Shown piece after piece: positions 43,218 to 52,113 of a stretch of DNA of 64,000 nucleotides (the first letter of the stretch is position 1; every line of letters starts with the position of its first letter). The stretch spans positions 1 through 64,000 of the forward strand of contig CAZLWK010000015.1 in assembly GCA_964563395.1 (NCBI GenBank). Direction: 5' to 3'. The position numbers and the translations under genes are program-made. Source of the DNA: JBEVOS01 sp964563395 (GTDB taxonomy: Bacteria > Pseudomonadota > Alphaproteobacteria > Caulobacterales > Aquidulcibacteraceae). Below the pieces are notes generated by a model. It was given only the letters and a program-made list of their open reading frames with translations, did not search any database and had not been told where the DNA came from.

Positions 43218-44567
43218 TTAGCCAACCGCGCTCTGGAGGAATTCGACGAGCGCACGCCACGCCGTTCGCGCGCCCTGTCCGCTTGCGGCGGGCCGCCCGC
43301 CGACATCCACGAAGCCAGCATCGATTCCGAAATAGCCGTCGCGCCAGATGCGGGTCTGGACGAACGGCTGCGCCTCGTTCGGCACGCCGATGGAATGGCC
43401 GACCTTCGGCAAGCACAGATGCGTGGCGCGCGCGCCGAAGGCCTCCGCCAATCGAGACGCCCCGAAGGCGGAAGGCCACAACCCGTCATCCTCGCCGGAG
43501 ACGAGCAGAACCGGGACTTGTATGCGATCCAAGGGCGCCGCGAATTGTTCGGCGATTCCGGGCGCTCGCCACAAGCGCAAGAATTCGGGGGCGAAGCGCC
43601 AGCCATTTGGCGCCGCCATGCCGCATCGAGTGGCGGAGAGCTCTTCCTCGGTCAGGTCTGGAAATGTCGCGCCGGCGAGCGGCGCGCCCTTGATGCTCCA
43701 CATGGCGCGCTGCTCACGCCGGAAATCGCGCGCCCAAGGGTCAAGGCCTGCATTGATGATGTGGCTCGGAACCCAGAGCGCGAGCGCATCGACAAGTTCC
43801 GGATAATTCTGAGCAGTGAGCAAGGCGGCTTCGCTGCCGCGCGAAGAGCCGAACATCGCAATTCGCGCGTGCGGCGTGCGCTTTCGCAGCCATTGGAGCC
43901 CCGCCGCGAAATACTCGATCGGCAGGTCGATCGCCGCTTGCGGACGGTCTTCATACTGAAAATAGCCAAGAGCGAGCGCCGCGACGCCCTCCCCTGCAAG
44001 CTGGGCGGCGCGCGTCGGGATCAAGCCGCCCTCGGATCCGCCGATAATCAAGGCCGCGCCAAGCGCCTGCGTGCGCGGCGCGAAAAAGAGTCCGCGTAGG
44101 CCGCCTTCACGCACCGGCTGCACGACGACCCCTTCCGGAAGCCGCCGCCGCGTCAAGCGCGCGCTTACGCGCGCGCCGCGCTCGCCAATTGCTTCTATCT
44201 TGTAGCGCACATCGCCAAGCGGATCGGGCGCCGGCGTCAGCGGCAGAGACGCATCCCGCAAGGCGCGTCGCAGATAGAGGTCCCCGTTTTCAGCCCCAGC
44301 CGGACGCGCCGACCAGAACAGCCCACCGATATCGACGCCTTCATACGCGCCGTCCAAGGGAGCGTCTGTCCGCGTATTGAACTTCCCCAGCGCGTCCGCC
44401 CGAAATCGTGCGCTTGCGCGCCAGGACGTCCGCGCCGCATCCTGAAAAGCAAGCGAGAGCGTGACGATCTCGCCAGGGGCAAACCCGGCGCCCATGATAG
44501 GCGCGTCCTCCGCCATGGACACGTCCGAGGGGGTAGAGAGCCGCGCGCCGGAGTTTTTGTTTTCCAT
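43218..44567 (-). CDS. Acyl-CoA thioesterase/BAAT family hydrolase
   Basis: A 449-residue protein. The N-terminal beta domain (about 10-145) and the alpha/beta hydrolase part are those of the bile-acid-CoA:amino-acid N-acyltransferase family. Nucleophile Ser242 in MFGSSRGSEAALL, acid in VSGEDDGLWP and His in VGHSIGVPN. Acyltransferase members use Cys here; Ser points to thioester or ester hydrolysis. No clear signal peptide. Divergent from the S9 peptidase with only 27 bases between start codons, occupied by a GntR2 operator. A role in releasing acyl groups from acylated amino acids is possible. Confidence 0.85.
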   Translation of the reverse strand: MENKNSGARLSTPSDVSMAEDAPIMGAGFAPGEIVTLSLAFQDAARTSWRASARFRADALGKFNTRTDAPLDGAYEGVDIGGLFWSARPAGAENGDLYLRRALRDASLPLTPAPDPLGDVRYKIEAIGERGARVSARLTRRRLPEGVVVQPVREGGLRGLFFAPRTQALGAALIIGGSEGGLIPTRAAQLAGEGVAALALGYFQYEDRPQAAIDLPIEYFAAGLQWLRKRTPHARIAMFGSSRGSEAALLTAQNYPELVDALALWVPSHIINAGLDPWARDFRREQRAMWSIKGAPLAGATFPDLTEEELSATRCGMAAPNGWRFAPEFLRLWRAPGIAEQFAAPLDRIQVPVLLVSGEDDGLWPSAFGASRLAEAFGARATHLCLPKVGHSIGVPNEAQPFVQTRIWRDGYFGIDAGFVDVGGRPAASGQGARTAWRALVEFLQSAVG

Positions 44568-44575
44568 AGAGCTTT

Positions 44576-44589
44576 AAGTGTATACGCTT
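44576..44589. promoter_or_regulatory. GntR2 operator between the BAAT hydrolase and the S9 peptidase
   Basis: AAGTGTATACGCTT, 13/14 to the palindrome. It fills half of the 27-base gap between two divergent start codons. The right half TACGCT lies 12 to 7 bases before the peptidase ATG, the position of a -10 element for a leaderless transcript; the left half, read leftward as TACACT, is 15 to 10 bases before the BAAT ATG. Confidence 0.72.
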
Positions 44590-44594
44590 TGACG

Positions 44595-46844
44595 ATGAAG
44601 AGAAACCCGTTTCGCCACGTCACGCCCCTGCTGATCGGGGCGGTGTTGCTTTGCGCCCCGCCGGCTCTGGCGGAAACGCGGGAGGCGCCGGCCGCCGCCC
44701 GCGCTTACGTTCAAGCGGCGGCGAGCCGGCTCCTCAATGCGGATATCGCGCCGCTTTGGTATGGCGAGGATCAGGTCGCGTTCGTGCGTGCGGACGAAAA
44801 CGGCGGTTGGACGCTGGAAAGCATCGACGCGCCAGCGAACGCGCACGCAACGCTGCTGCGATCGGCCGACCTGGCCGACGGCCCGGCCGCCGGCGCGCGG
44901 CCCGTGGCGATTGAAAGCGGCGGCGGGGTCGTGCTCGCGCGAGACGACTCTCGATGGCGCCTTGACGTGACGACGCGCGCATTGACACCCGCCGCGGATC
45001 TGGAAGCGGCGGCGCCGCGCAGCGTGCGCCGGATGTTTCCCATGTATGGGTGGGACCGCCGGGAAGACTTGGCGCCGGACGGAACTGTTTTGGCGACACT
45101 GATGGGGCCCGATGTCGGCCTCCGCTTCGTTGAGGGCGATGTCGTTACGCCCCTCACGCAAGAAGACGGCGCGCACGTCCGTTGGTTTCTCGGCGGCGAC
45201 ATATGGGAGGATTATGGCTCGATCTGGTCGCCGCGCGGACGACGGGTCATTGTCCGCCGCCACGATGAATCGCGCACGCCCGGCGTGCCCTATCTCATGG
45301 GCGAGGGCCAAGATCTTACGAGCGAACGCTTCCGCTATTGGGCGCGCACAGGCGAGCCCCTGCCCGCGACGACTTTGGCCGTCATCGACGCGGATGCGCG
45401 CGCGCTGACGGAGGTGAGGCTTTCGCCGAGCCACGATTCCTATGTTTGGTTCATCTCCTGGCGGCCGGACGGAGACGCCTTCGCCTTCGTGCGCGTGGCG
45501 CGTGACGCAAGCCAGTATGAATTGTTCGAAGCCGATGCGCGTACAGGCGCGGTACGTCTGCTGGTGCGCGAGCACGGCGGCGGGAAGCCGGTGCGCTGGC
45601 CGGGGGGCGCGCGCGTGTTCTGGTATTTGCCGAACGGCCAGGGCTTTTTGTGGCGTTCAGCCAGAAGCGGCTTTTCCCACCTCTATCTGCATGAAGCGAA
45701 CGGGCGCCTCGTGCGGCAAGTCACACGCGGCGCCTTCGACGCCGGCGAGGTGCAGCATATCGATGACACCAGCGTGACCATACTCGCCGGACCGGACGCG
45801 AGCGCGCCTTATGATCAGCAGCTCGTGCGCTTCTCCTTCGCCGGATCTTCGCGCAATCTAACGCCCAGCCCTGGGCGACGCGCGATCTCCTTTGCGCCCT
45901 CGGGCCGCTATTTCGTCGAGACGCACCACACGGATTCATCACCGCCGGCCCACATGCTCAAGCGGGCCCAAGACGGCGCACTCCTGCGGACGATCATGCT
46001 CGCCAGCCTGACCAATTCGGCGCCGCCGCCACCGCAAATCCAACGTTTCGTCGCCAAAGCCGCGGACGGACGCACGGACGTGCATGGCGTTCTCATGCTG
46101 CCGCCGAACTTCGATCCGAGCCGTCGCTATCCGGTGATCGAGCGCATTTATGGCGGCATGCAAAGCACGATGCAGCCTTTCGGCTATTGGAACGGCGAGG
46201 GCGCCCATCGCGGCGATTACGCCATGATGTCGGAATGGCTCGCCGCGCAGGGATTCATCGTGGCGATGATGGATTCTCCAGGCACGCCTGGACGGGGCCA
46301 TGCCTATTGGCTGGCGCGCCATGGCTCTTGGCCTGACAACGTCATTCCAGACCATGTCGCGGTTCTGCGCGAGCTGGCGCGCACACGGCCTTGGATGGAC
46401 ATGACTCGTGTTGGGGTCAGCGGCAATTCGTGGGGCGGGATGCTGGCCTTGCGCGGCATGATCGAAGCGCCGAATTTTTACCGCGCGGCGAGCGCGGAAG
46501 TGGCGCAAACCGACATGATCGATCACGTGTCTTGGTCCGAGTTTCAACTCGGCGATGCAACAAGAAACCGCGCTGCGTACGAGCGCGCGGCGATCCCGCC
46601 GCGGGTGGAAGCGATCGCGGGCGATCTGTTGATCGTCGGCGCCACCGCTGACGTGAACGTGCCGTTCTCCAACACGCTGTCGCTGATCGATGCGCTAAAC
46701 GTCGCCGACAAGCCGCACGAATTGCTGCTCATTCCGGGCGTGAATCACGCTTTTGAAGGGCGCGGCGATTCCTACGCGGACGTGTTCGCCACCGTCGCCA
46801 ATTTCTTCAAGGACTCGCTGGGCGGACCGTCAGCCCCACAATGA
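44595..46844 (+). CDS. S9 family (DPP IV/prolyl oligopeptidase type) serine peptidase, exported
   Basis: A 749-residue protein from the ATG at 44595 (an in-frame TTG at 44589 lies inside the operator). Signal peptide to PPALAE; beta-propeller DPP IV-like domain to about 480; peptidase domain with nucleophile Ser612 (VGVSGNSWGGM), Asp686 (GATADVNVPF) and His718 (GVNHAFEG). The family removes N-terminal dipeptides or cuts short peptides, often after Pro or Ala. It would trim imported peptides in the periplasm. Its 3' end overlaps the convergent epimerase by 15 bases. No ribosome site precedes the ATG. Confidence 0.92.
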   Translation: MKRNPFRHVTPLLIGAVLLCAPPALAETREAPAAARAYVQAAASRLLNADIAPLWYGEDQVAFVRADENGGWTLESIDAPANAHATLLRSADLADGPAAGARPVAIESGGGVVLARDDSRWRLDVTTRALTPAADLEAAAPRSVRRMFPMYGWDRREDLAPDGTVLATLMGPDVGLRFVEGDVVTPLTQEDGAHVRWFLGGDIWEDYGSIWSPRGRRVIVRRHDESRTPGVPYLMGEGQDLTSERFRYWARTGEPLPATTLAVIDADARALTEVRLSPSHDSYVWFISWRPDGDAFAFVRVARDASQYELFEADARTGAVRLLVREHGGGKPVRWPGGARVFWYLPNGQGFLWRSARSGFSHLYLHEANGRLVRQVTRGAFDAGEVQHIDDTSVTILAGPDASAPYDQQLVRFSFAGSSRNLTPSPGRRAISFAPSGRYFVETHHTDSSPPAHMLKRAQDGALLRTIMLASLTNSAPPPPQIQRFVAKAADGRTDVHGVLMLPPNFDPSRRYPVIERIYGGMQSTMQPFGYWNGEGAHRGDYAMMSEWLAAQGFIVAMMDSPGTPGRGHAYWLARHGSWPDNVIPDHVAVLRELARTRPWMDMTRVGVSGNSWGGMLALRGMIEAPNFYRAASAEVAQTDMIDHVSWSEFQLGDATRNRAAYERAAIPPRVEAIAGDLLIVGATADVNVPFSNTLSLIDALNVADKPHELLLIPGVNHAFEGRGDSYADVFATVANFFKDSLGGPSAPQ

Positions 46845-47807
46845 GGTCGGCCACGCGACGATGCGACCATTCTCGTAAATGAGGCCGGGCTCTCGATCCG
46901 CCGCGGCGTTCAACGGCCCATCAAGATCGACCACACGGCAGAAGGGTGCGATCAAATGCGCCGGCGCCATGCCGAGCGATGTGCCGACCATGCAGCTGAC
47001 CATGAGATCGAGACCGGCTTCGCGCGCCGCGTGAAGGAGTGCGATCGCGCCCGTTAGCCCGCCCGTCTTGTCGAGCTTGATCGAAGCAACCTGGTATTTG
47101 CCGACAAGCGCGGGCACATCCGCCACCGTTTGGCAGGATTCATCCGCTGCGATCGGGATCGGCCCAACCCGACCGCGCAGCGCTTCGTCCGCGCCCGGGG
47201 GCATGGGCTGCTCGATCAATTCAACGCCGCATCGAACCAGTACGGGCTCTATCGCTTCAAGCGCCGCGATATCCCAGCCGGTATTTGCGTCAACCGTAAT
47301 CCGCGCGCCTGGATGCGCGGCACGCACGGCCTCGATGCATGCATGGTCTTCGCGTCCGCCCAATTTCACTTTAAGCAGCGGATAGGCGCGCCAAGACGCG
47401 GCCGCGGCCGCCATGGCTTGCGGCGTATCGAGGGAAATGGTGATGGCGCTGTCGACCGCTTGAGGGGCAGGCAGTTCGGCCAGAGCATGAACGCTTGTTC
47501 CGCTTCTGCGCGCGTCTAAATGCCAAAGCGCGCAATCCAGCGCGCAGCGCGCGGCGCCAGGCGGCAATAGATTTTGCACCTCGGCGCGCGTCACGCCCGC
47601 CTCCACGGCGGCGCGCACGCTCTCGATCTGGTCCGCGAGCGAGCGCGCGCTTTCGCCGTGGTACACCACCGGCGAGCCCTCGCCCCACCCCCAAAAGCCG
47701 CCCTCTTCCAGCCTAACCGTTACAACCTCGATCCGATGCCAGACGTGATTGCTGATACGAAACGGCGCCTTCAAGGGAAATGCGTCGACGCTGACCTCCA
47801 TGCGCAT
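46830..47807 (-). CDS. dgcA: Dipeptide epimerase / DgcA-like enolase-superfamily enzyme
   Basis: A 325-residue enzyme with a capping N-terminal domain and the muconate-lactonising-type barrel. Acid/base lysines are Lys146/Lys148 (LLKVKLGG) and Lys247 in SIKLDKTGG; metal ligands Asp173 (VDANTGW), Glu199 (LIEQP) and Asp222 (ADES). This set and SCMVGTSLGMAPA fit L-Ala-D/L-Glu epimerases; close relatives (DgcA) epimerise N-acetyl-D-glutamate. Either activity converts D-Glu-containing material to the L form. It follows the D-aminopeptidase gene by 15 bases in one operon. Confidence 0.88.
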   Translation of the reverse strand: MRMEVSVDAFPLKAPFRISNHVWHRIEVVTVRLEEGGFWGWGEGSPVVYHGESARSLADQIESVRAAVEAGVTRAEVQNLLPPGAARCALDCALWHLDARRSGTSVHALAELPAPQAVDSAITISLDTPQAMAAAAASWRAYPLLKVKLGGREDHACIEAVRAAHPGARITVDANTGWDIAALEAIEPVLVRCGVELIEQPMPPGADEALRGRVGPIPIAADESCQTVADVPALVGKYQVASIKLDKTGGLTGAIALLHAAREAGLDLMVSCMVGTSLGMAPAHLIAPFCRVVDLDGPLNAAADREPGLIYENGRIVAWPTSLWG

Positions 47808-47822
47808 GCCGCGTCCCCCGGG

Positions 47823-48653
47823 CTAAGTCGGAATAGGTTGGTAGGAAGATAGAAATTGCAGCACGCGCGAGGCCTCGCACATGTCCTCGGCGCGATAAAG
47901 GATTCGATAGGCGCCGCGCCGCTCGAACCCCTTGAGGTAAGCGAGCAATTCAGCCGGCTGATGCCACTTAAAGTCGATCTCCAAATCGATAGGGCCTTTC
48001 AACCGCAAGCGCGCAGGGTCGGGCCTGCGCGCATTACGCAACGCCGTACGGACGCCCGCGGCGAGATCGACCCGCGCGCGCTGCGGCGTCACGCTGACCG
48101 CGCTTATCCGTCCAAACGCTTCTTTCAACGTTACGCCCACGACGTCGCCGAGAACCTCGTGCGCGTGCGACACATAATCCGCATCTCCCGAGACCAGCAG
48201 GATCGGGACCTCGAAATGCGCCGCCAAGGCCGCGTTGAACACGGTTTCGCTCGCCGAGACCCCGTTCAGCCGTACATCCCAAAAGGCGCCGCCGTGCATC
48301 GTATGCGCCAGCAGCCCCCGCGGCGCCGCCGCGCCCACATGATGGCCGATCAGCATGGCCCCGACATAAGAGCCAAGCTCAATCCCCTGCATCATGCCCA
48401 AGGGCCGAGGCCAGGCGCGCACGAGCCGCACATAATCAGGCAATGTGTCAATCAACAGCGACTGGCCATTGCCGTGCGAGTCGCTGACGACGACCTCCTC
48501 GACGCCTTCGCCGCGCGCCGCCTCGCACGCCGCGACGACCTCGCCCGTCATCCATTCGCGCGCGCGCTGGTATTCGAAACCGGTTTCGCGGGTCTGATCC
48601 CAGCCGACCACGCCGGCCACGCCTTCAATGTCCGCCGAAATATACAAGCGCAT
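47823..48653 (-). CDS. dppA: M55 family D-aminopeptidase (DppA-like)
   Basis: A 276-residue zinc peptidase. The SxDxEG signature gives Asp8 and Glu10 (ISADIEG), with His60 (VSDSHGNG), His104 (LIGHHVGA) and Glu136 (SASETVFN); the first four lie at the same positions as in Bacillus subtilis DppA, which removes N-terminal D-Ala and D-amino acids from peptides as a decameric, self-compartmentalised enzyme. First gene of dppA-dgcA. An operator begins only 5 bases upstream of its ATG, with TACACT at 12 to 7 bases before the start, so the mRNA may be leaderless. Confidence 0.92.
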   Translation of the reverse strand: MRLYISADIEGVAGVVGWDQTRETGFEYQRAREWMTGEVVAACEAARGEGVEEVVVSDSHGNGQSLLIDTLPDYVRLVRAWPRPLGMMQGIELGSYVGAMLIGHHVGAAAPRGLLAHTMHGGAFWDVRLNGVSASETVFNAALAAHFEVPILLVSGDADYVSHAHEVLGDVVGVTLKEAFGRISAVSVTPQRARVDLAAGVRTALRNARRPDPARLRLKGPIDLEIDFKWHQPAELLAYLKGFERRGAYRILYRAEDMCEASRVLQFLSSYQPIPT

Positions 48654-48658
48654 CGCGA

Positions 48659-48672
48659 TAGTGTATACACTT
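48659..48672. promoter_or_regulatory. GntR2 operator between dppA and serine hydrolase 1
   Basis: TAGTGTATACACTT, 13/14 to the palindrome. Leftward it places TACACT at -12 to -7 relative to the dppA ATG; rightward it places TACACT 31-26 bases before the serine hydrolase ATG, leaving a short leader with GGGGAAA. One site can control both transcripts. Confidence 0.75.
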
Positions 48673-48696
48673 TATACATATGGGGAAACATTAAAG

Positions 48697-50061
48697 ATGG
48701 CGATCCCGCAATCCGAACCGGATCGTTGCCTCCTGTCCTGGGCCGCGAAGATCGTGGCGAGCGGCGTCTTTGTTACCGGGCGCGACGCGGCGGACGTGTT
48801 CGCCCAAAGCGCGACCTGGGTGAGCGGCCCCTCCGAGCTTTTGCAAGCGGCACGCGCGGCGCGCTCTCCCGCGCCATTATTGGAAGGCGTGACAATCGAC
48901 GTGGATGAAACAACGCGTCAAGTGCGCGTCGCGCGCGGGGGCGTTGAAGGCTTTGCGGGGTTTGATGGAGCGCTAGGGGCGATCGTACTCGATGACGAAT
49001 CCGCGCCGAGGCGCGCCTTCACGCCGCTCATTGCGCCGCGTCCGTCGCCGCTGCCTGAAAGCGGCTCCGGAGCTGACCGCGCCCATATCGCCGCCGCGCT
49101 CGATCTTCTGTTTGCAGATCCGCGCCAAATGACAATTGCGTGCATCGTTCTGCATAAGGGCTCGGTGGTCGGAGAGCGCTATCTGGCGCCGTTCGATGCG
49201 GAAACGCGCTTTGAATCGTGGTCGATGGGCAAGAGCCTCGGCGCCGCCTTGATTGGACGCGCCGCTGCCCTGGGCCTGATCGACCTCGATGCTTCGCTCG
49301 ATTTTCCTGAATGGTCCGTCCCAAAGGATGCGCGCAGCGCCATCACGATGCGCCAATTGCTGACCATGTCCAGCGGCCTCGCCTTTTCCGGCTCCTTTGA
49401 TTTGCATGAAGACAATACACGAAAAACCGAAAACGGCCTTTTGCACGATCATACCTATGTCTATGCAAGCGGAACGAACGCCGCCGCCTTCTGCCTTGAT
49501 AAGATGCTGGAGAACCCGCCCGGCGCGCATGGGCGCTACCGAAATTGCGACCCAATTCTTGCCATGCACGCCTTGCGCGCCGCGCTGTCGCGGAATGGCG
49601 ATGCGGACTTTCGCTCTTGGCCGTTCCGCGCGCTGCTGAACCAAATCGGCGCCGACGGAATCTTGCTGGAGGAAGATCCGGCGGGCCTTTTTCTCATTTC
49701 AGGCCATGTCTATGGGCGCGCCCGCGACTGGGCGCGGCTCGCACAGCTTTATCTGCAGCGCGGCTTATGGAACGGGGAACGCCTCCTGGAAGAAGCGTTC
49801 ATCGATTTCAGCCAATCTCCCTCTTCGGCGCACGCGCGCGGCGATTATGGCGCGTTCATGCGCCTGAACCGCAACAGGATCCTGCGTGCCTTGCCCGAGG
49901 ATTCCTATTTCATGAATGGCGGCGGCGGGCAGCGCGCGATCATTGTGCCCAGCCTTGACCTCGTCATTGTCCGAATGGGGCATGTCGGGGGGCTGCAATA
50001 CGGCCAATTGGAGACCCAGGCGCAGGCCGATTCCGAGATCGTTAACGCGCTGGCCGGCTAG
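48697..50061 (+). CDS. Serine hydrolase 1 (class C beta-lactamase/NylB-like SxxK family)
   Basis: A 454-residue protein; start at 48697 (MAIPQSEPDR). An N-terminal segment of about 120 residues has no clear family; the penicillin-recognising fold follows with Ser176-x-x-Lys179 (SWSMGKS), Tyr281-x-Asn283 (GRYRNCDP) and a C-terminal GGGGQRAIIV strand in place of KTG. Relatives include 6-aminohexanoate-dimer hydrolase, D-amino-acid amidases and esterases. No signal peptide is visible. Paralogue of the gene at 58991-60394, with the SxxK residues at identical numbers. Divergent from dppA under a shared operator. Confidence 0.85.
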   Translation: MAIPQSEPDRCLLSWAAKIVASGVFVTGRDAADVFAQSATWVSGPSELLQAARAARSPAPLLEGVTIDVDETTRQVRVARGGVEGFAGFDGALGAIVLDDESAPRRAFTPLIAPRPSPLPESGSGADRAHIAAALDLLFADPRQMTIACIVLHKGSVVGERYLAPFDAETRFESWSMGKSLGAALIGRAAALGLIDLDASLDFPEWSVPKDARSAITMRQLLTMSSGLAFSGSFDLHEDNTRKTENGLLHDHTYVYASGTNAAAFCLDKMLENPPGAHGRYRNCDPILAMHALRAALSRNGDADFRSWPFRALLNQIGADGILLEEDPAGLFLISGHVYGRARDWARLAQLYLQRGLWNGERLLEEAFIDFSQSPSSAHARGDYGAFMRLNRNRILRALPEDSYFMNGGGGQRAIIVPSLDLVIVRMGHVGGLQYGQLETQAQADSEIVNALAG

Positions 50062-50087
50062 TTTTCACTTGCTCCTCCACGCCGCCA

Positions 50088-50101
50088 AAGTGTATGCACT
50101 T
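50088..50101. promoter_or_regulatory. GntR2 operator upstream of the enoyl-CoA hydratase operon
   Basis: AAGTGTATGCACTT, 13/14 to the palindrome, in the 61-base gap after serine hydrolase 1. The half-site TGCACT lies 28 bases before the ATG and the ribosome site AGAGAGG lies between them. A second internal promoter within a same-strand series implies independent control of the CoA genes. Confidence 0.7.
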
Positions 50102-50122
50102 TCGTGCAAGAGAGGTACAAAA

Positions 50123-50902
50123 ATGGCCGAAGGCCGGATCGATTTAATCCAGGAGGGCCCCCTCGCGCGCATTACGCTTAATCAGCCTGGCAAACTAAAC
50201 GCGATGACCAAGGCGATGTGGATCGCCTTCGCCGAGGTCTGGGAGCGGGTGAACGCCGATGACAGTGTGCACTGCGTGCTTCTCACCGGCGCGGGCGAAG
50301 CGTTCTGCCCGGGCAACGATATTGGCGAGTTCGAAACGGAGCGCTCAACCGCGCCCAAGGCGCGCGCCCTCTCCGAAATCATGAATCGCGGCCGCACCGC
50401 CATGCTCGATTGCCCGCACCCAATTGTGGCGCGCATCGCTGGCGCATGCGTGGGCGGCGGCTTGGAGATCGCCGCGATGGCGGATCTGCGCATCAGCGCG
50501 GACGACGCCCGCTTCGGCGCGCCGCTCAACCGGCTTGGCCTGTCGATGGCGTACGAAGAGATGGCGCCGATCTGGCGCCTCTGCGGTAAGGCCACGATGT
50601 TCGAATTGTTGGTGGAGGGGCGCATCCTGGATGCGCATGAAGCGAAGACGCGCGGCTTGGCGGAGCGGGTGGTTCCACGCGCGCACTTGGATGCGGAGGC
50701 GGAAGCCACATGCGCGAAAATACTTGCCGGTCCGCCCCTCGTAAATCGTTGGCATAAGAAATTCCTGCGCCGTCTGGATGATCCCTCGCCGCTGACCAGC
50801 GCCGACATCGACGAGCACTATCTCGCATTCGAGACGGAAGATTATCGGCGTGGCTACAGGGCGTTCCTCGCCAAGGAAACGCCCTCCTTCGTTGGCGAAT
50901 GA
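50123..50902 (+). CDS. Enoyl-CoA hydratase/isomerase (crotonase) family protein
   Basis: A 259-residue crotonase; the start at 50123 (MAEGRIDLIQEG) follows AGAGAGG by 7 bases. Oxyanion-hole segments FCPGNDIGEF and GACVGGGLEIAAMADLRISA are clear; the usual catalytic Glu positions are not obvious, since the segment after the second oxyanion loop reads APLNRLGLSMAYEEM, so isomerase or hydratase activity cannot be separated. Overlaps the CoA-transferase start by 4 bases. Confidence 0.9.
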   Translation: MAEGRIDLIQEGPLARITLNQPGKLNAMTKAMWIAFAEVWERVNADDSVHCVLLTGAGEAFCPGNDIGEFETERSTAPKARALSEIMNRGRTAMLDCPHPIVARIAGACVGGGLEIAAMADLRISADDARFGAPLNRLGLSMAYEEMAPIWRLCGKATMFELLVEGRILDAHEAKTRGLAERVVPRAHLDAEAEATCAKILAGPPLVNRWHKKFLRRLDDPSPLTSADIDEHYLAFETEDYRRGYRAFLAKETPSFVGE

Positions 50903-52113
50903 TCATGGGGAGGCCTGCCCCCGGTCCGCTCGATGGTCTCAAGGTCATCGAATTGGCGCATGTCATGGCCGGGCCTACATGCGGGCGGATTCTCGCCGAT
51001 CTCGGGGCGGACGTGATCAAGCTCGAGCGCCCGGGCGGAGAGGATTCGCGGCGCATGGCGCCGCCCTGGGTCGGTCCCGATTCAGCGGCTTTTGCCATGA
51101 TGAACCGCAATAAGCGCAACATCTGTCTCGATTTGAAATCGCCGCAGGGACGCAACGCCTACAAAGCCCTGGCGCGCAACGCCGATGTGATCATCGAGAA
51201 TTTTCGCAAAGGCGCGATGGCGCGGCTTGAATTGGATTATGCCGCGCTGAGCGTCGACAATCCCGGTCTCATCTATTGCGAAATTTCTGGCTTTGGCCGT
51301 ACCGGGCCTATGGCCGATCAAGGCGGCTTCGATCTGATCGCCCAGGCCATGTCCGGCCTCATGAGCATTACCGGCGAGGGGCCCGGCCGCGCGCCGGTCA
51401 AGGTCGGCGCGCCGCTGACCGATATCACGGCTGGTTTGCTGGCCGCGATTGGAGTTCTGGCGGCGCTCGATCAAAGGCGGCGCACAGGCCGCGGCCAATG
51501 CGTGGAGACCTCGCTTTTGGAGGCGGGCGCTTTTCATACCATGTGGCAAACGGCGATGTTTCTCGCCGACGGCCGCGAGCCCCAGCCCATGGGTTCGGCG
51601 CATCCCCTCGATGCGCCCTATCAAGCCTTCGAAGGCGCCGACGGATGGTTCGTCGTCGGGGCCGCGAACCAATCGACTTGGGAAAAATTGGTGCTCGCCA
51701 TCGACACGCCCGAGCTCGCCGCCGATCCGCGCTTCATCGACAATCCAGCGCGGATGATCAATCTCGCCGCGCTCGAAGCGGTCCTGACACCTATCTTCAA
51801 AGCCCGAACGATCGGCGATTGGCTCGCCGCCTTGTCCGAAGCGGGCGTGCCTTGCGCGCCCATTCTCAGCATCGGCGCCATGACGCGTCACCCGCAAATC
51901 CGCGCGCGCGACATGATCGTCGCGACCACCCACCATAGCGAAGGGCGCATCGAGACGATCGGCACGCCCATCAAGTTTAGCGATTCAAATGCCGGCGTGA
52001 CGCGCGGCGTCCCCGCGTTGGGCGCCGACACCCGCGCAGTCTTGGTGGAAGCCGGCATATCGGCCGCTGAGGTCGATGCGCTGATCGCCAGCGGCGCGGC
52101 GCACGAGGCCTAA
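50899..52113 (+). CDS. Class III (CaiB/BaiF family) CoA-transferase 2
   Basis: A 404-residue enzyme. LDGLKVIELAHVMAGPTCGR, ADVIKLERPGGEDSRRM, RNKRNICLDLKSPQGR, VIIENFRKGAM, SGFGRTGPMADQGGFD and catalytic Asp175 in VGAPLTDITAG, all as in formyl-CoA-transferase relatives. It exchanges CoA between organic acids. Cotranscribed with the crotonase. Its end overlaps the convergent gntR2 stop by 4 bases. Confidence 0.92.
   Translation: MIMGRPAPGPLDGLKVIELAHVMAGPTCGRILADLGADVIKLERPGGEDSRRMAPPWVGPDSAAFAMMNRNKRNICLDLKSPQGRNAYKALARNADVIIENFRKGAMARLELDYAALSVDNPGLIYCEISGFGRTGPMADQGGFDLIAQAMSGLMSITGEGPGRAPVKVGAPLTDITAGLLAAIGVLAALDQRRRTGRGQCVETSLLEAGAFHTMWQTAMFLADGREPQPMGSAHPLDAPYQAFEGADGWFVVGAANQSTWEKLVLAIDTPELAADPRFIDNPARMINLAALEAVLTPIFKARTIGDWLAALSEAGVPCAPILSIGAMTRHPQIRARDMIVATTHHSEGRIETIGTPIKFSDSNAGVTRGVPALGADTRAVLVEAGISAAEVDALIASGAAHEA

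Noticed and set aside
48575..48588. Perfect palindrome CGAAACCGGTTTCG resembling the centre of the TetR site
   Set aside because: It lies inside dppA coding sequence, lacks the ATAT flanks of the site at 38524 and is probably chance.
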